From contig CAJXJY010000002.1 in the NCBI GenBank assembly GCA_913055875.1, positions 62,001-126,000 on the forward strand: a DNA stretch of 64,000 nt. The letters are read 5' to 3'. The position numbers and the translations under genes were made by a program. Positions 37,226 through 46,565 of this stretch are shown here, piece by piece. The notes beneath the pieces were generated by a model, which did not search any database, was not told the DNA's origin, and saw only the letters and a program-made list of their open reading frames with translations. Within the stretch, counting starts at the first letter, position 1. Each line of letters begins with the position of its first letter. The DNA is from an uncultured Altererythrobacter sp. (GTDB taxonomy: Bacteria; Pseudomonadota; Alphaproteobacteria; Sphingomonadales; Sphingomonadaceae).

Positions 37226-38902
37226 ATGAGCGACATTGCAGCGACCGCAGCCGGTCCGGAGCACCACGAACCGACCGACAAGGAAATCCGTCTCGTCATC
37301 GCCGCCTCTTCGGCAGGGACGGTGTTCGAATGGTACGATTTCTTCATCTACGGCACGCTCGCCGGGCTGATCGGCGCGGCGTTTTTCCCGAGCGGCAACG
37401 AGACGCTGCAGATACTGCTGGTGTGGGCCGGCTTCGCGGTCGGTTTCGGGTTCAGGCCGCTGGGCGCGATCCTGTTCGGCTTCCTCGGCGACCGGCTGGG
37501 GCGCAAATACACCTTCCTCGTCACCGTGACGCTGATGGGGATCGCCACCGCCGGGGTCGGGATGATCCCGAGCGCGGCGAGCATCGGCATCGCCGCGCCG
37601 ATCATCGTCATCGGGCTGCGCATATTGCAGGGCCTCGCGCTCGGCGGCGAATATGGCGGCGCGGCGATCTACGTCGCCGAGCACGCCCCGCCGGGCAAGC
37701 GCGGCTTCTACACCGGTTTCATCCAGGCAAGCGTGGTCGGCGGCTTCGTGCTCTCGATCGCGGTGGTGCTGCTGTGCCGCCTGTTCATCCCGGAGGACGA
37801 CTTCGCTGCCTGGGGCTGGCGCATCCCGTTCCTGTTGTCGCTGATCCTGCTCGGCATTTCGCTGTGGATGCGGCTGAAGCTCAACGAGAGTCCGGTCTTC
37901 CGAGCGATGAAGGAAGCGGGCGAGACCTCGGCCAACCCGTTCAAGGAAAGCCTGACCTATCCGGGCAACCCCAAGCGCATCTTCGTCGCGCTGTTCGGCA
38001 TCACCGGGGTGCTGACCACGATCTGGTACACCTCGTTCTTCTCCAGCCTGTCCTTCCTGCGCCGCGACATGCGCGTGGACGAATTGACGGTCGAGCTGAT
38101 CCTGCTGTTCGCCGGCCTGATCTCGATGAGCTTCTACGTGCTGGTCGGCAAATGGTCGGACCGGGTCGGGCGCAAGAAGCCGATCATCATCGGCGCGGTG
38201 CTGAGCCTGCTGCTGCTGTTCCCGATCTTCTGGACGATGGGCAGCCTCGCCAATCCCGGCCTCGCCAGCGCGGCGGAAGAGAACCCGGTCGTGGTCACCG
38301 GCCCGAACTGCACCACCGACCCGTTCGCCGAGCTGTTCCAGCGCCAGCAGAGCGAATGCGGCAAGGTGCTCGAGACGCTGACCGCGAGCGGGGTCGCCTA
38401 TTCGGTCGAACCGGGCGAGGATGTAGCGCTCAGCGTAGGGGGAGAGCCGGTCGCGCTTGCTCCCGAATGGAGCGGGAATCCCGCCGCGCGGCGCGACGGA
38501 ATCCAGGCCGCGCTGGCGCAGAGCGGGTTCGACTTTGCCAAGCAGCACCCGCCGCTCGCCGCAATCCTCGGGATCGGCGCGCTGCTGCTGGTGTGCAGCA
38601 TGCTTTCGGCGTTGACCTACGGCTCGGTCGCGGCGCTGCTGGCGGAGATGTTCCCGCCACGAATCCGCTATTCCTCGATGTCGATCCCCTACCATATCGG
38701 CGCCGGCTATCTCGGTGGCTTCCTGCCGCTGATCGCGGGGATCATCGTCGCGCGCACCGGCGACGTCTATGCCGGGCTGTGGTATACCATGGCGGTGGTC
38801 GGTTTCGGCGTAATCGTCGCCTGGTGGGGTATCCCCAGCGGCCCGCCGCGCGATTTCGAGGATTCGGGCGATGTGCCGCCCGCCTCGCCCGTGACCCCGT
38901 GA
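37226..38902 (+). CDS. MHS-family MFS transporter with large extra loop
   Basis: A 558-residue proton symporter of the metabolite:H+ (MHS) family: SSAGTVFEWYDFFIYGTLAG in TM1, GFLGDRLGRKYTF in the 2-3 loop, GLALGGEYGGAAIYVAEH in TM4-5. Substrates of the family include dicarboxylates, proline/betaine and shikimate; none can be chosen here. Unusual is a ~100-residue hydrophilic insertion at about 343-448, after TM8, with two cysteines (GPNCTTDP, SECGKVL). Start: ATG after GGGGGAG. Confidence 0.9.
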   Translation: MSDIAATAAGPEHHEPTDKEIRLVIAASSAGTVFEWYDFFIYGTLAGLIGAAFFPSGNETLQILLVWAGFAVGFGFRPLGAILFGFLGDRLGRKYTFLVTVTLMGIATAGVGMIPSAASIGIAAPIIVIGLRILQGLALGGEYGGAAIYVAEHAPPGKRGFYTGFIQASVVGGFVLSIAVVLLCRLFIPEDDFAAWGWRIPFLLSLILLGISLWMRLKLNESPVFRAMKEAGETSANPFKESLTYPGNPKRIFVALFGITGVLTTIWYTSFFSSLSFLRRDMRVDELTVELILLFAGLISMSFYVLVGKWSDRVGRKKPIIIGAVLSLLLLFPIFWTMGSLANPGLASAAEENPVVVTGPNCTTDPFAELFQRQQSECGKVLETLTASGVAYSVEPGEDVALSVGGEPVALAPEWSGNPAARRDGIQAALAQSGFDFAKQHPPLAAILGIGALLLVCSMLSALTYGSVAALLAEMFPPRIRYSSMSIPYHIGAGYLGGFLPLIAGIIVARTGDVYAGLWYTMAVVGFGVIVAWWGIPSGPPRDFEDSGDVPPASPVTP

Positions 38903-38908
38903 CCCGGC

Positions 38909-39949
38909 ATGGCTGACCCGCCCGCGCCGACGCTGCGATTGCGGATCGACGCCGAAGCGTTGGCGGCGAACTGGCGCGCGCTCGACCGGCTGTCGGGGGC
39001 AGCGCGGGCGGGCGCGGCGGTCAAGGCCGATTGCTACGGGCTCGGGGTTGCGGACTGCCTGCCGACGCTGCGCGACGCCGGAGCGCGCAAGTTCTTCGTC
39101 GCGCATTGGAGCGAAGTTGCGCCCCTGCTCGACCATGTCGAGCCGGAGCAGGTGGCGGTGTTGCACGGCCCGGTCACGCCCGAGGACGCCGCCTACGCCA
39201 TCGCGACGGGCGTGCGGCCGGTTGTCAACAGCATCCGGCAGGCGCGTATCTGGGCCGAAGCGGGCGGCGGCGCATGCGACCTGATGGTCGATACCGGGAT
39301 CAACCGGCTCGGCGTTTCACCCGCCGAAACAGGCGACCCCGCAATCGCCGCGCTCGAAATCGATACGCTGATGTCGCACCTCGCCTGCGCCGACGAGGAC
39401 AGCCCGATGAACGCGCGGCAATTGCAGCGTTTCGAGGAGATCCCGGCGGCGCTGTCGTACCAGCGGCGCAGCCTTGCCAACAGCGCGGGGATTGCGCTCG
39501 GGGCGGCCTATCATTTCGACGAGACGCGACCCGGACTGTCGCTCTATGGCGGCGTTCCGCGCAGCGAGTTCGCGGGCGATATCCGCCAGGTGGCATATCC
39601 GCAGGCCGCAATCATCCAGCTGCGAGACCTGCAGCCGGGCGAGAGTGTCGGCTACAACGCCGTCTTCACCGCCGACCGGCCGATGCGGGTCGGGGTCGTA
39701 TCGCTCGGCTACGCCGACGGCTTTCTGCGCTGTCGCGGACCGGGCGGCGTGCTGACGCATGACGGGGCCGAACTGCCGCTGCTCGGCAAGGTCTCGATGG
39801 ACATGGTGGTGGCTGATCTGACGCAGGCGCCTGAACTGCGCGAAGGCGACTGGCTCGACGTCCCGTTCGACCTGCCGGAGGTCGCGGCTGCAAGCGGATT
39901 GTCGCAATATGAATTGCTGACCACGCTCGGCAGCCGTTTCGCCGGGTAG
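38909..39949 (+). CDS. alr: Alanine racemase
   Basis: A 346-residue fold-III PLP enzyme: the PLP lysine lies in AAVKADCYGLG near residue 36, the catalytic Tyr in SVGYNAVFTA, and VSLGYADGFLR and GKVSMDMVVADLT form the C-terminal domain signatures. Makes D-Ala for peptidoglycan. Seven bases after the transporter gene, so co-transcription is likely. Confidence 0.93.
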   Translation: MADPPAPTLRLRIDAEALAANWRALDRLSGAARAGAAVKADCYGLGVADCLPTLRDAGARKFFVAHWSEVAPLLDHVEPEQVAVLHGPVTPEDAAYAIATGVRPVVNSIRQARIWAEAGGGACDLMVDTGINRLGVSPAETGDPAIAALEIDTLMSHLACADEDSPMNARQLQRFEEIPAALSYQRRSLANSAGIALGAAYHFDETRPGLSLYGGVPRSEFAGDIRQVAYPQAAIIQLRDLQPGESVGYNAVFTADRPMRVGVVSLGYADGFLRCRGPGGVLTHDGAELPLLGKVSMDMVVADLTQAPELREGDWLDVPFDLPEVAAASGLSQYELLTTLGSRFAG

Positions 39950-39986
39950 TTTCATCCGAACTTATGTTGCGCCGCACATGTTGCGG

Positions 39987-40012
39987 CTGCTAATGCAGCA
40001 CGCACTGCAGCA
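39987..40012 (+). promoter_or_regulatory. PhaR operator upstream of phaR
   Basis: CTGC-TAAT-GCAG (39987-39998) followed by a direct repeat TGCAGCA (39994-40000 and 40006-40012). Paracoccus PhaR binds CTGC-N3/4-GCAG sites, including its own promoter. The site ends 16-30 bases before the phaR ATG, which fits autorepression. Confidence 0.6.
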
Positions 40013-40027
40013 TTTCGAAAGCATCCC

Positions 40028-40579
40028 ATGGCCAAGAGCGACAGCAAGCCCGGCGAACCGATCATCATAAAGAAATACGCCAACCGCCGACTCTACAACA
40101 CCGGCACGTCGAGCTACATCACGCTCGACGACCTGGCGAAGATGACCCGCGAGGACGTCGATTTCCAGGTCGTCGACGCCAAGACCGGCGACGATATCAC
40201 CCATTCGATCCTGACCCAGATCATCATGGAGGAGGAATCGAGCGGCGAGCACATGCTGCCGGTCAGCTTCCTGCGCGATCTGATCTCGATGTACGGCAAT
40301 TCGATGCAGGCGATGATGCCGAGCTATCTCGAAGCGAGCATGGAGAATTTCCGCAAGAACCGCGAGAAGCTTCACGAGGCGTTCCGCGAGGGCATGGCGA
40401 ACAACCCCTTCGCCAAGATGGCCGAGACCAATATGGCGGTGATGAAGGCGATGGGTGAGGCGCTGATCCCGGGCGGCAAGCGGCCGGAGCAGCCTGCGCC
40501 GGGCCAGAGCGACGAACTCGCCGCCTTGCGCGAGCAGATGGCCGCAATGCAGAAGAAGCTCGACGACCTCGACAAATAG
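40028..40579 (+). CDS. phaR: Polyhydroxyalkanoate synthesis repressor PhaR
   Basis: A 183-residue regulator with the PHB_acc_N DNA-binding domain (IIIKKYANRRLYNTGTSSYI; ITLDDLAKMTREDVDFQVVD) and the PHB_acc repeat region (ILTQIIMEEESSGEHMLPVS), then a coiled coil. It represses phasin and its own gene and is released by binding to PHA granules. A family A palindrome follows. Confidence 0.95.
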   Translation: MAKSDSKPGEPIIIKKYANRRLYNTGTSSYITLDDLAKMTREDVDFQVVDAKTGDDITHSILTQIIMEEESSGEHMLPVSFLRDLISMYGNSMQAMMPSYLEASMENFRKNREKLHEAFREGMANNPFAKMAETNMAVMKAMGEALIPGGKRPEQPAPGQSDELAALREQMAAMQKKLDDLDK

Positions 40580-40593
40580 CGAGCGTCCCAACC

Positions 40594-40680
40594 CCGTTCG
40601 TATCGAGCGGAGGCCGCAGGCCGTAGTCGAGATAGAAGCGGGGGACGCATGAGTGTCTCGACTTCGCTCGACACGAACGG
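40594..40680. repeat. Palindromic repeat, family A variant
   Basis: CCGTTCGTATCGAGCGGAGG at the left and CTCGACACGAACGG at the right form inverted ends of an 87-base element between phaR and proS. Inner sequence differs from the other family A copies. Confidence 0.75.
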
Positions 40681-40719
40681 CTAGGTTTCCTCAAATTTAG
40701 ACGCCAAGGATTCGCCAGC

Positions 40720-42264
40720 TTGTCCCAGATCCGCCACGCTCTCTCGGTGAAGCGCGAAGACGATTTCGCGCAATGGTACCAGGAAGTCATCTCCGCCGCC
40801 GACATGGCCGAGGAATCGGGCGTGCGCGGGTGCATGGTGATCAAGCCTTGGGGTTACGGCATCTGGGAACGCATCCAGCGCCTGCTCGACGATCGCATCA
40901 AGGCGGCGGGGCACGACAATGCCTATTTCCCGATCTTCATCCCGCTGTCGAATTTCGAGCGCGAGGCGGAGCATGTCGAAGGCTTCGCCAAGGAAATGGC
41001 GGTGGTCACGCATCACCGGCTGATCGCGGACGGCGAGGGCGGGCTGGTGCCCGATCCGGAAGCGAAGCTGGAAGAGCCGCTGGTGGTGCGCCCGACCTCG
41101 GAAACGATCATCGGCGACGCGATGGCGCGCTGGATCCAGAGCTGGCGCGACCTGCCGCTCAAGCTCAACCAGTGGGCCAACGTGGTGCGCTGGGAAATGC
41201 GTACGCGGATGTTCCTGCGCACCAGCGAGTTCCTGTGGCAGGAAGGCCATACCGCGCATGCCGACGAGGCCGAGGCGCGCGAGCACACGCTGACCATGCT
41301 CGAAGTCTACCGCGCCTGCGCCGAGGAAGACCTGGCGATGCCGGTGATCGCGGGCGAGAAGCCCGCGCACGAGCGCTTCCCCGGCGCGGTCGAGACCTGG
41401 TCGATCGAGGCGATGATGCAGGACGGCAAGGCGCTGCAGGCGGGCACCAGTCACTATCTCGGGACCAATTTCGCGCATGCCGCGGGGATCCGGTACCAGG
41501 ACCGCGAGGGCAGCCAGACCTGGTGCCACACCACCAGCTGGGGCGTCTCCACGCGCATGGTCGGCGGGGTGATCATGACGCATGGCGACGACGACGGATT
41601 GCGCGTTCCGCCGACGATCGCGCCGTGGCAGGTTGTGATCCTGCCGATGCTGCGCGACAAGCCCGAGGACGAGGCGCTGCTCGACTATTGCGAGCAATTG
41701 CGCGCGGCGCTGGCCGCGAAGTCGGCGCTGGGCGAGCCGGTGCGCGTGCTGCTCGACACCAAACCGGGCAAGGCTGCGGCGAAGCGTTGGGACTGGGTTC
41801 GCAAGGGCGCCCCGGTGATCGTCGAGGTCGGCGGCCGCGACATGGAGAACGGCGTGGTCAGCCTGCTGCGCCGCGATAGGCTGTGGGATGCGGGCACAGG
41901 CAAACCGGCCTTCGAAACGCCCACGCGCGATGCTGCCGGGGAGGCAATCCCGGAGATGCTCACAGACATCCAGCAGGCGCTGTTCGCCGAGGCCGAAGAG
42001 CGCCGCAACGCGAACATCCACCGCGGGATCGAGAGTTTCGAGGCGTTGCGGGAATTCTACGAGAGCAACACCCGCTACCCGGGCTGGGTCGAGGTTCAGT
42101 GGGCGAAGCCGGAGGGCGCGGAGCTGGACGGCGTTGTCGAACAGCTCAAATCGCTCAAGCTGACGATGCGCAACGTCCCGATCGGCGCGCCCGCGGCGGA
42201 CGGCACCTGCATCTTCACCGGCAGGCCGGCGGTGGAGCGGATTTACGTGGCAAAGGCCTACTGA
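40720..42264 (+). CDS. proS: Prolyl-tRNA synthetase, archaeal/eukaryote-type
   Basis: A 514-residue class II synthetase of the ProS type 3 architecture: motif 2 (LPLKLNQWANVVRWEMRTRM, FLRTSEFLWQEGHTAH), motif 3 region (QGREGSQTWCH area and GVSTRMVGGVIMTH), an anticodon-binding domain and the extra C-terminal domain ending in ERIYVAKAY. No editing INS domain. The bacterial-type ProRS is different. The start codon is TTG (MSQIRHALSVKREDDFA). Confidence 0.95.
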   Translation: MSQIRHALSVKREDDFAQWYQEVISAADMAEESGVRGCMVIKPWGYGIWERIQRLLDDRIKAAGHDNAYFPIFIPLSNFEREAEHVEGFAKEMAVVTHHRLIADGEGGLVPDPEAKLEEPLVVRPTSETIIGDAMARWIQSWRDLPLKLNQWANVVRWEMRTRMFLRTSEFLWQEGHTAHADEAEAREHTLTMLEVYRACAEEDLAMPVIAGEKPAHERFPGAVETWSIEAMMQDGKALQAGTSHYLGTNFAHAAGIRYQDREGSQTWCHTTSWGVSTRMVGGVIMTHGDDDGLRVPPTIAPWQVVILPMLRDKPEDEALLDYCEQLRAALAAKSALGEPVRVLLDTKPGKAAAKRWDWVRKGAPVIVEVGGRDMENGVVSLLRRDRLWDAGTGKPAFETPTRDAAGEAIPEMLTDIQQALFAEAEERRNANIHRGIESFEALREFYESNTRYPGWVEVQWAKPEGAELDGVVEQLKSLKLTMRNVPIGAPAADGTCIFTGRPAVERIYVAKAY

Positions 42265-42303
42265 CCCTTCGACAAGCGCGCCGGGCAGGGCTAGGGCGCG
42301 GCT

Positions 42304-44613
42304 ATGGCCAAGCCCACAGGTAAGAAGAAGCCTCGTCACAAGTCCCGCGACAAGTCCCTCAGGGGCCTGCCCAGCCGCGAGGAGGTGCTCGAATTCCTCC
42401 AGACCTCGGATCGGATCGCGGGCAAGCGTGAGATCGCGAAGGAATTCGGCCTCAAGGGGCAGGAAAAGATCGCGCTCAAGAAGCTCCTCAAGGACATGGC
42501 CGAGGAAGGCCTGATCGACGGCCGCAAGACCGCCTATCACCGGATGGGCGGGGTGCCCAGGGTGACCGTGCTGCGCGTGGTCGAGATCGACGACGGCGAC
42601 CCCATCGCCATTCCCGACAACTGGCAGCCCGACGAAGGCACTGCGCCGCCCAGGCTGCGCATCGTCGAGGACAGGAAGAGCAGGAAGCGTCACGCCGCGC
42701 TCAAGAAGGGCGACCGGGTGCTGGCGCGCACCGAGCAGTCGGGCAAGAACTGGAAAGCCCATGTGATGAAGAAGCTGCCCGCGCGCACGGACGGGCTGAT
42801 GGGCGTGGTCGAAGTCGACCGCACCGGCAAGGCCTGGCTTGCGCCGGTCGACAAGAAGGTGCGTTCGTCCGCGCCGATCAAGGATCTGGGCGGGGCGGAG
42901 GAAGGCCAGCTGGTGGTCGCCGAACGCGCCGGGCGTTCGCCGCGCGCCGGGGTGAAGGTGACCGAGGTGATCGGCGACCCGCTCGAGCCGAAGAGCTTCT
43001 CGCTGATCGCCATCGCCAAGCACGGCATTCCGCACATCTTCCCCGACGGGGTGATCGAGGAGGCTAAGGCGGCGGCCAAGCTGCCGCTGAGCGACAAGAA
43101 GCGCGAAGACCTGCGATACCTGCCGATCGTCGCGATCGACCCCGCCGACGCGCGCGACCACGACGATGCGATCTGGGCCGAGCCAGACGGCGAGGGCGGT
43201 TTCAACGCCGTTATCGCGATCGCCGACGTGTCGTTCTACGTCCGTCCGGGCGGCGCGCTCGACAAGGAAGCGAGGAAGCGCGGCAATTCGGTCTATTTCC
43301 CCGACCGGGTGGTGCCGATGCTGCCCGAAGTGCTGAGCGCGGACGTGTGTTCGCTGAAGGAAGGCGAGGATCGCGCTGCGATGGTGTGCGGCCTGCACAT
43401 CTCGCCCGTGGGGAAGGTCACCAAGCACCGCTTCACCCGCGCCATCGTCCGCATTTCGCATAACATCGCCTACGAAGACGCGCAGGCGCAGATCGACGAC
43501 GGCAGCGCGCCCGAGCACTTGCGGCACCTGTGGGACGCCTGGAAGCTGCTCAACGCCGCGCGCGACGAGCGCGATCCGCTCGAGCTCGAACTGCCCGAGC
43601 GGCAGGTCAGGCTCGACGAGCAGGGCCGGATCGCCGAGATCGCGATGCGCGAGCGGCTCGACGCGCATCGGGTGGTGGAGGATTTCATGATCGCCGCCAA
43701 TGTCGCCGCGGCGAAGGCGCTCGAGGCGAAGACCGCGCCGGTGGTCTACCGCGTCCACGAGCCGCCGAGCCGCGAGAAGCTGATCGCGCTGCGCGACTAT
43801 CTCGCCACCTTCGGGCGCAAGCTCGCGCTGGGGCAGGTCATCACGCCCGGCCTGTTCAACCGCATGCTCAAGGACGTCAGCGACGATTCCGAGAAGGCGC
43901 AAGTGATGGAAGCGGTGCTGCGGACGCAGATGCAGGCCTACTACGGGCCCGCCAATGCCGGCCATTTCGGGCTTGCGCTGGGCAGCTACGCGCATTTCAC
44001 GTCGCCGATCCGGCGCTATGCCGACCTGCTGGTGCACCGCGCGCTGGTCGACGCCTACAAGCTCGAACAGCCGAAGCCTAAGCAGAAGCTGCCCGAAACC
44101 ACCGGCCTGGCGGACCGCGACCGCGACAGCCTGCAGCAGATCACCGATGCGATCAGCCAGACCGAGCGCCGCGCGATGGAGGCCGAACGCGACACGATCG
44201 ACCGCTATGTCGCCGCGTGGCTCTCGGGCCGCGTCGGCGAGACCTTCGATACGCGCATTACCGGGGTACAGGGCTTCGGTTTCTTCGCCACCATCGAGGG
44301 GCTGGGCGGCGACGGGCTGGTGCCGGTCTCTACGCTGGGCGAGGAATATTTCCGACACGAGGAAGCGGCGCAGGCGCTGGTCGGCGAGACCAGCGGAACG
44401 CGCTACGCGCTCGGCGACCGGCTCAAGCTGAAGCTCGGCGAGGCCAATCCGCTCACCGGGGCGCTCAAGTTCGAACTGCCCGAGGGCGCTGGCAACAATG
44501 GGGGAAAGATCGAACCGCGCGGAGAGCGGCAAGCCTCTCGCCGCAAGGGCAAGCCCGCGCAAGGCCGGCGCGGCCGTCCGGGCAATATCCGCCATCAGGG
44601 CAAGCGGCGATAA
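42304..44613 (+). CDS. rnr: Ribonuclease R
   Basis: A 769-residue 3'-5' exoribonuclease. Cold-shock domains lie N-terminal; the RNB catalytic domain has VAIDPADARDHDDAIWAE with the metal-binding aspartates, and FTSPIRRYADLLVHR. An S1 domain follows (ITGVQGFGFFATIEGLGGDG) and the C-terminus is a basic tail (RQASRRKGKPAQGRRGRPG). The start at MAKPTGKKKPRH is ATG. Degrades structured RNA. Confidence 0.95.
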   Translation: MAKPTGKKKPRHKSRDKSLRGLPSREEVLEFLQTSDRIAGKREIAKEFGLKGQEKIALKKLLKDMAEEGLIDGRKTAYHRMGGVPRVTVLRVVEIDDGDPIAIPDNWQPDEGTAPPRLRIVEDRKSRKRHAALKKGDRVLARTEQSGKNWKAHVMKKLPARTDGLMGVVEVDRTGKAWLAPVDKKVRSSAPIKDLGGAEEGQLVVAERAGRSPRAGVKVTEVIGDPLEPKSFSLIAIAKHGIPHIFPDGVIEEAKAAAKLPLSDKKREDLRYLPIVAIDPADARDHDDAIWAEPDGEGGFNAVIAIADVSFYVRPGGALDKEARKRGNSVYFPDRVVPMLPEVLSADVCSLKEGEDRAAMVCGLHISPVGKVTKHRFTRAIVRISHNIAYEDAQAQIDDGSAPEHLRHLWDAWKLLNAARDERDPLELELPERQVRLDEQGRIAEIAMRERLDAHRVVEDFMIAANVAAAKALEAKTAPVVYRVHEPPSREKLIALRDYLATFGRKLALGQVITPGLFNRMLKDVSDDSEKAQVMEAVLRTQMQAYYGPANAGHFGLALGSYAHFTSPIRRYADLLVHRALVDAYKLEQPKPKQKLPETTGLADRDRDSLQQITDAISQTERRAMEAERDTIDRYVAAWLSGRVGETFDTRITGVQGFGFFATIEGLGGDGLVPVSTLGEEYFRHEEAAQALVGETSGTRYALGDRLKLKLGEANPLTGALKFELPEGAGNNGGKIEPRGERQASRRKGKPAQGRRGRPGNIRHQGKRR

Positions 44614-44635
44614 TCCTCCTCGGAACGGGGAGGAT
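44613..44635. terminator. Bidirectional terminator between rnr and uspA
   Basis: ATCCTCC and GGAGGAT form a stem with a GC-rich inner loop; it starts at the rnr stop and reaches the stop codon of the convergent universal stress protein gene. No U-tract of note. Confidence 0.5.
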
Positions 44636-45087
44636 CACGCAAGCCGGTCGATCTCCTCGTTCGAAAGGTCGCCCGGCACGATGTAGAGCGGGCAGGGCAG
44701 GCCGCCCGAATGCTGCGAGAAGTGGGTAATCAGGGGCCCCGGCGTGCCGTCGGGCGCGGCGCCGAGCACCAGCGCGGCGACTTCGGGGTGTTCGGCAAGG
44801 TATTCCTTGATCACCGCCTGGCCTTCGCCGACCTCGACCGCGATGGTCGGCATCTTGCCGCTTTCGGAAAACAGATTGCCCGCCGCGCTCGAGGCCATCA
44901 CTTCGGCGCGGTCGCGCGCTTCCTCCTCGATCGTCGCCTGCACGCCGCCGAAGGCGTTGAAGGTCTGCGGCTGCACCAGCGCGAGAATATGTACCGCGCT
45001 GCCGCTCGCCGCCGCGCGGCGCGAGGCGAAGCGCAGCGCCTTTCGCGCCTCGTCGGTCTCGTCCATGATCACGAGATAGACCCGCAT
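44635..45087 (-). CDS. Universal stress protein
   Basis: A 150-residue Usp-fold protein: N-terminal VYLVIMDETDEARKALRFA, the middle VEVGEGQAVIKEYLAEHPEV, and an ATP-loop-like LVLGAAPDGTPGPLITHFSQ. The usual G-2x-G-9x-GS ATP motif is degenerate. Function in stress survival is inferred from the family. Convergent with rnr. Confidence 0.85.
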   Translation of the reverse strand: MRVYLVIMDETDEARKALRFASRRAAASGSAVHILALVQPQTFNAFGGVQATIEEEARDRAEVMASSAAGNLFSESGKMPTIAVEVGEGQAVIKEYLAEHPEVAALVLGAAPDGTPGPLITHFSQHSGGLPCPLYIVPGDLSNEEIDRLA

Positions 45088-45233
45088 CGCATTCCCTCCG
45101 CCCCTGTCTCCGGGGCGAGCCGGTATCCGATGAAATTACATCGGGTGCAAGAACCTTGCCCGCGCCACGCTAATTCGCCACAGGGTGACGCTACGGAAAA
45201 CCCCAAGGGCCATTAAGGGATATTGCCTGAGCC

Positions 45234-46565
45234 ATGCCGACCCCGATCAAGATGCCCGCTCTGTCGCCGACGATGGAGGAGGGGACGCTCGCCAAGTGGC
45301 TCGTCAAGGAAGGCGACGAGGTCCATGCCGGCGACATCATGGCCGAGATCGAGACCGACAAGGCGACGATGGAATTCGAAGCGGTCGACGAGGGAACCAT
45401 CGCCAGGATCGAGGTGACCGAGGGCACCGAGAACGTGAAGGTCGGCACCGTGATCGCGATCCTCGCCGAGGAAGGCGAGGATGTGGGCGAGGCGGCGGCT
45501 GCGGGTGGGGGTGAGAGTTCCGATGACGATGAGCCCGCAGCGGATGAGAAGAAACCCAAGAAACCCGTTCGCCCTGAGCCTGTCGAAGGGCCGGGCGAAG
45601 CGACGGAAAAACGTGCTTCGACAGGCTCAGCACGAACGGAGGGAGGGGATGCACCCAAGCCCTCGGGCGACCGGATTATCGCCAGCCCGCTCGCCAAGCG
45701 GATCGCAGAGCAAAAGGGCTTGGACCTGTCGCAGATCGAGGGCTCCGGCCCGAACGGGCGGATCGTCAAGGCCGATGTCGAACAGTTGCGAGTCCCCGCG
45801 CAGGCGGGGACCTCAGGCGAAGGCGCGAAACGGCCCGCGATCCCCGCCTCCGCGGGGACTCAGAGCGATCTCGACGCACCCTACGAGGCGCAGAAGCTCA
45901 ACAATGTCCGCAAGGTCATCGCGCGCCGCCTGACCGAGGCGAAGCAGACGATCCCGCATATCTACCTCACTGTCGACGTGCGGCTCGACGCGCTGCTGAA
46001 ATTGCGCAGCCAGCTCAACGCCAGCCTCGAGCCCGACGGGGTCAAGCTGTCGGTCAACGACCTGCTGATCAAGGCCCTCGCGCGCGCGCTCCAGCGGGTT
46101 CCCAAATGCAATGTAAGCTTTCAGGGCGACGAGCTGTTCCAGTATAGCCGCGAGGACATCTCGGTCGCGGTCGCCGCGCCTTCGGGCCTGATCACCCCGA
46201 TCATCCGCGATGCGGGCCGCAAAGGGCTGGCGCAGATCAGCGCCGAGATGAAGGAGCTCGCGGGCAAGGCGCGCGACGGCAAGCTGCAGCCGCACGAATT
46301 CCAGGGCGGGACCGCCTCGCTCAGCAATCTCGGCATGTTCGGGACCAGGCAGTTCGACGCGGTGATCAACCCGCCGCAGGGCATGATCCTCGCGGTCGGT
46401 GCGGGCGAGCAGCGGCCGCATGTGATCGACGGCGCCCTGGGCGTGGCGACGGTGATGAGCGCCACCGGCAGCTTCGACCACCGCGCCATCGACGGCGCCG
46501 ACGGCGCGGCGCTGATGCAGGCGTTCCAGCAGCTGTGCGAGAACCCGATGGGGTTGGTGGTATAG
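45234..46565 (+). CDS. pdhC: Pyruvate dehydrogenase E2, dihydrolipoyl acetyltransferase
   Basis: A 443-residue E2. Single lipoyl domain (1-80, lipoylated Lys43 in [13 protein letters not shown]), E1/E3-binding domain at ~147-183 ([20 protein letters not shown]), and the catalytic domain from ~215 with [13 protein letters not shown] (His416). The linkers are unusual: residues 111-136 are encoded by a family A palindrome (RPEPVEG...[10 protein letters not shown]) and residues 187-210 by a family B palindrome (VPAQAGTS...IPASAGTQS). Both are in frame. It forms the core of the pyruvate complex with lpdA; E1 genes are not in the window. Confidence 0.93.
   Translation: MPTPIKMPALSPTMEEGTLAKWLVKEGDEVHAGDIMAEIETDKATMEFEAVDEGTIARIEVTEGTENVKVGTVIAILAEEGEDVGEAAAAGGGESSDDDEPAADEKKPKKPVRPEPVEGPGEATEKRASTGSARTEGGDAPKPSGDRIIASPLAKRIAEQKGLDLSQIEGSGPNGRIVKADVEQLRVPAQAGTSGEGAKRPAIPASAGTQSDLDAPYEAQKLNNVRKVIARRLTEAKQTIPHIYLTVDVRLDALLKLRSQLNASLEPDGVKLSVNDLLIKALARALQRVPKCNVSFQGDELFQYSREDISVAVAAPSGLITPIIRDAGRKGLAQISAEMKELAGKARDGKLQPHEFQGGTASLSNLGMFGTRQFDAVINPPQGMILAVGAGEQRPHVIDGALGVATVMSATGSFDHRAIDGADGAALMQAFQQLCENPMGLVV
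45565..45639. repeat. Palindromic repeat, family A, inside pdhC
   Basis: 75 bases: CCGTTCGCCCTGAGCCTGTC at the left, mirrored at the right by CTTCGACAGGCTCAGCACGA and ACGG. Nearly identical to the 47468 copy. Inside pdhC it is translated without stop codons as part of the first inter-domain linker. Confidence 0.92.
45792..45865. repeat. Palindromic repeat, family B, inside pdhC
   Basis: GTCCCCGCGCAGGCGGGGAC at the left and CCCCGCCTCCGCGGGGACTC at the right, with the family B loop (CTCAGGCGAAGGCGCG) between. It encodes the second inter-domain linker of E2. Related to the repeats at 19182 and 21329. Confidence 0.88.

Noticed and set aside
40681-44595. A 1304-codon open frame antisense to proS and rnr
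   Set aside because: Shadow frame; both plus-strand genes are unmistakable.
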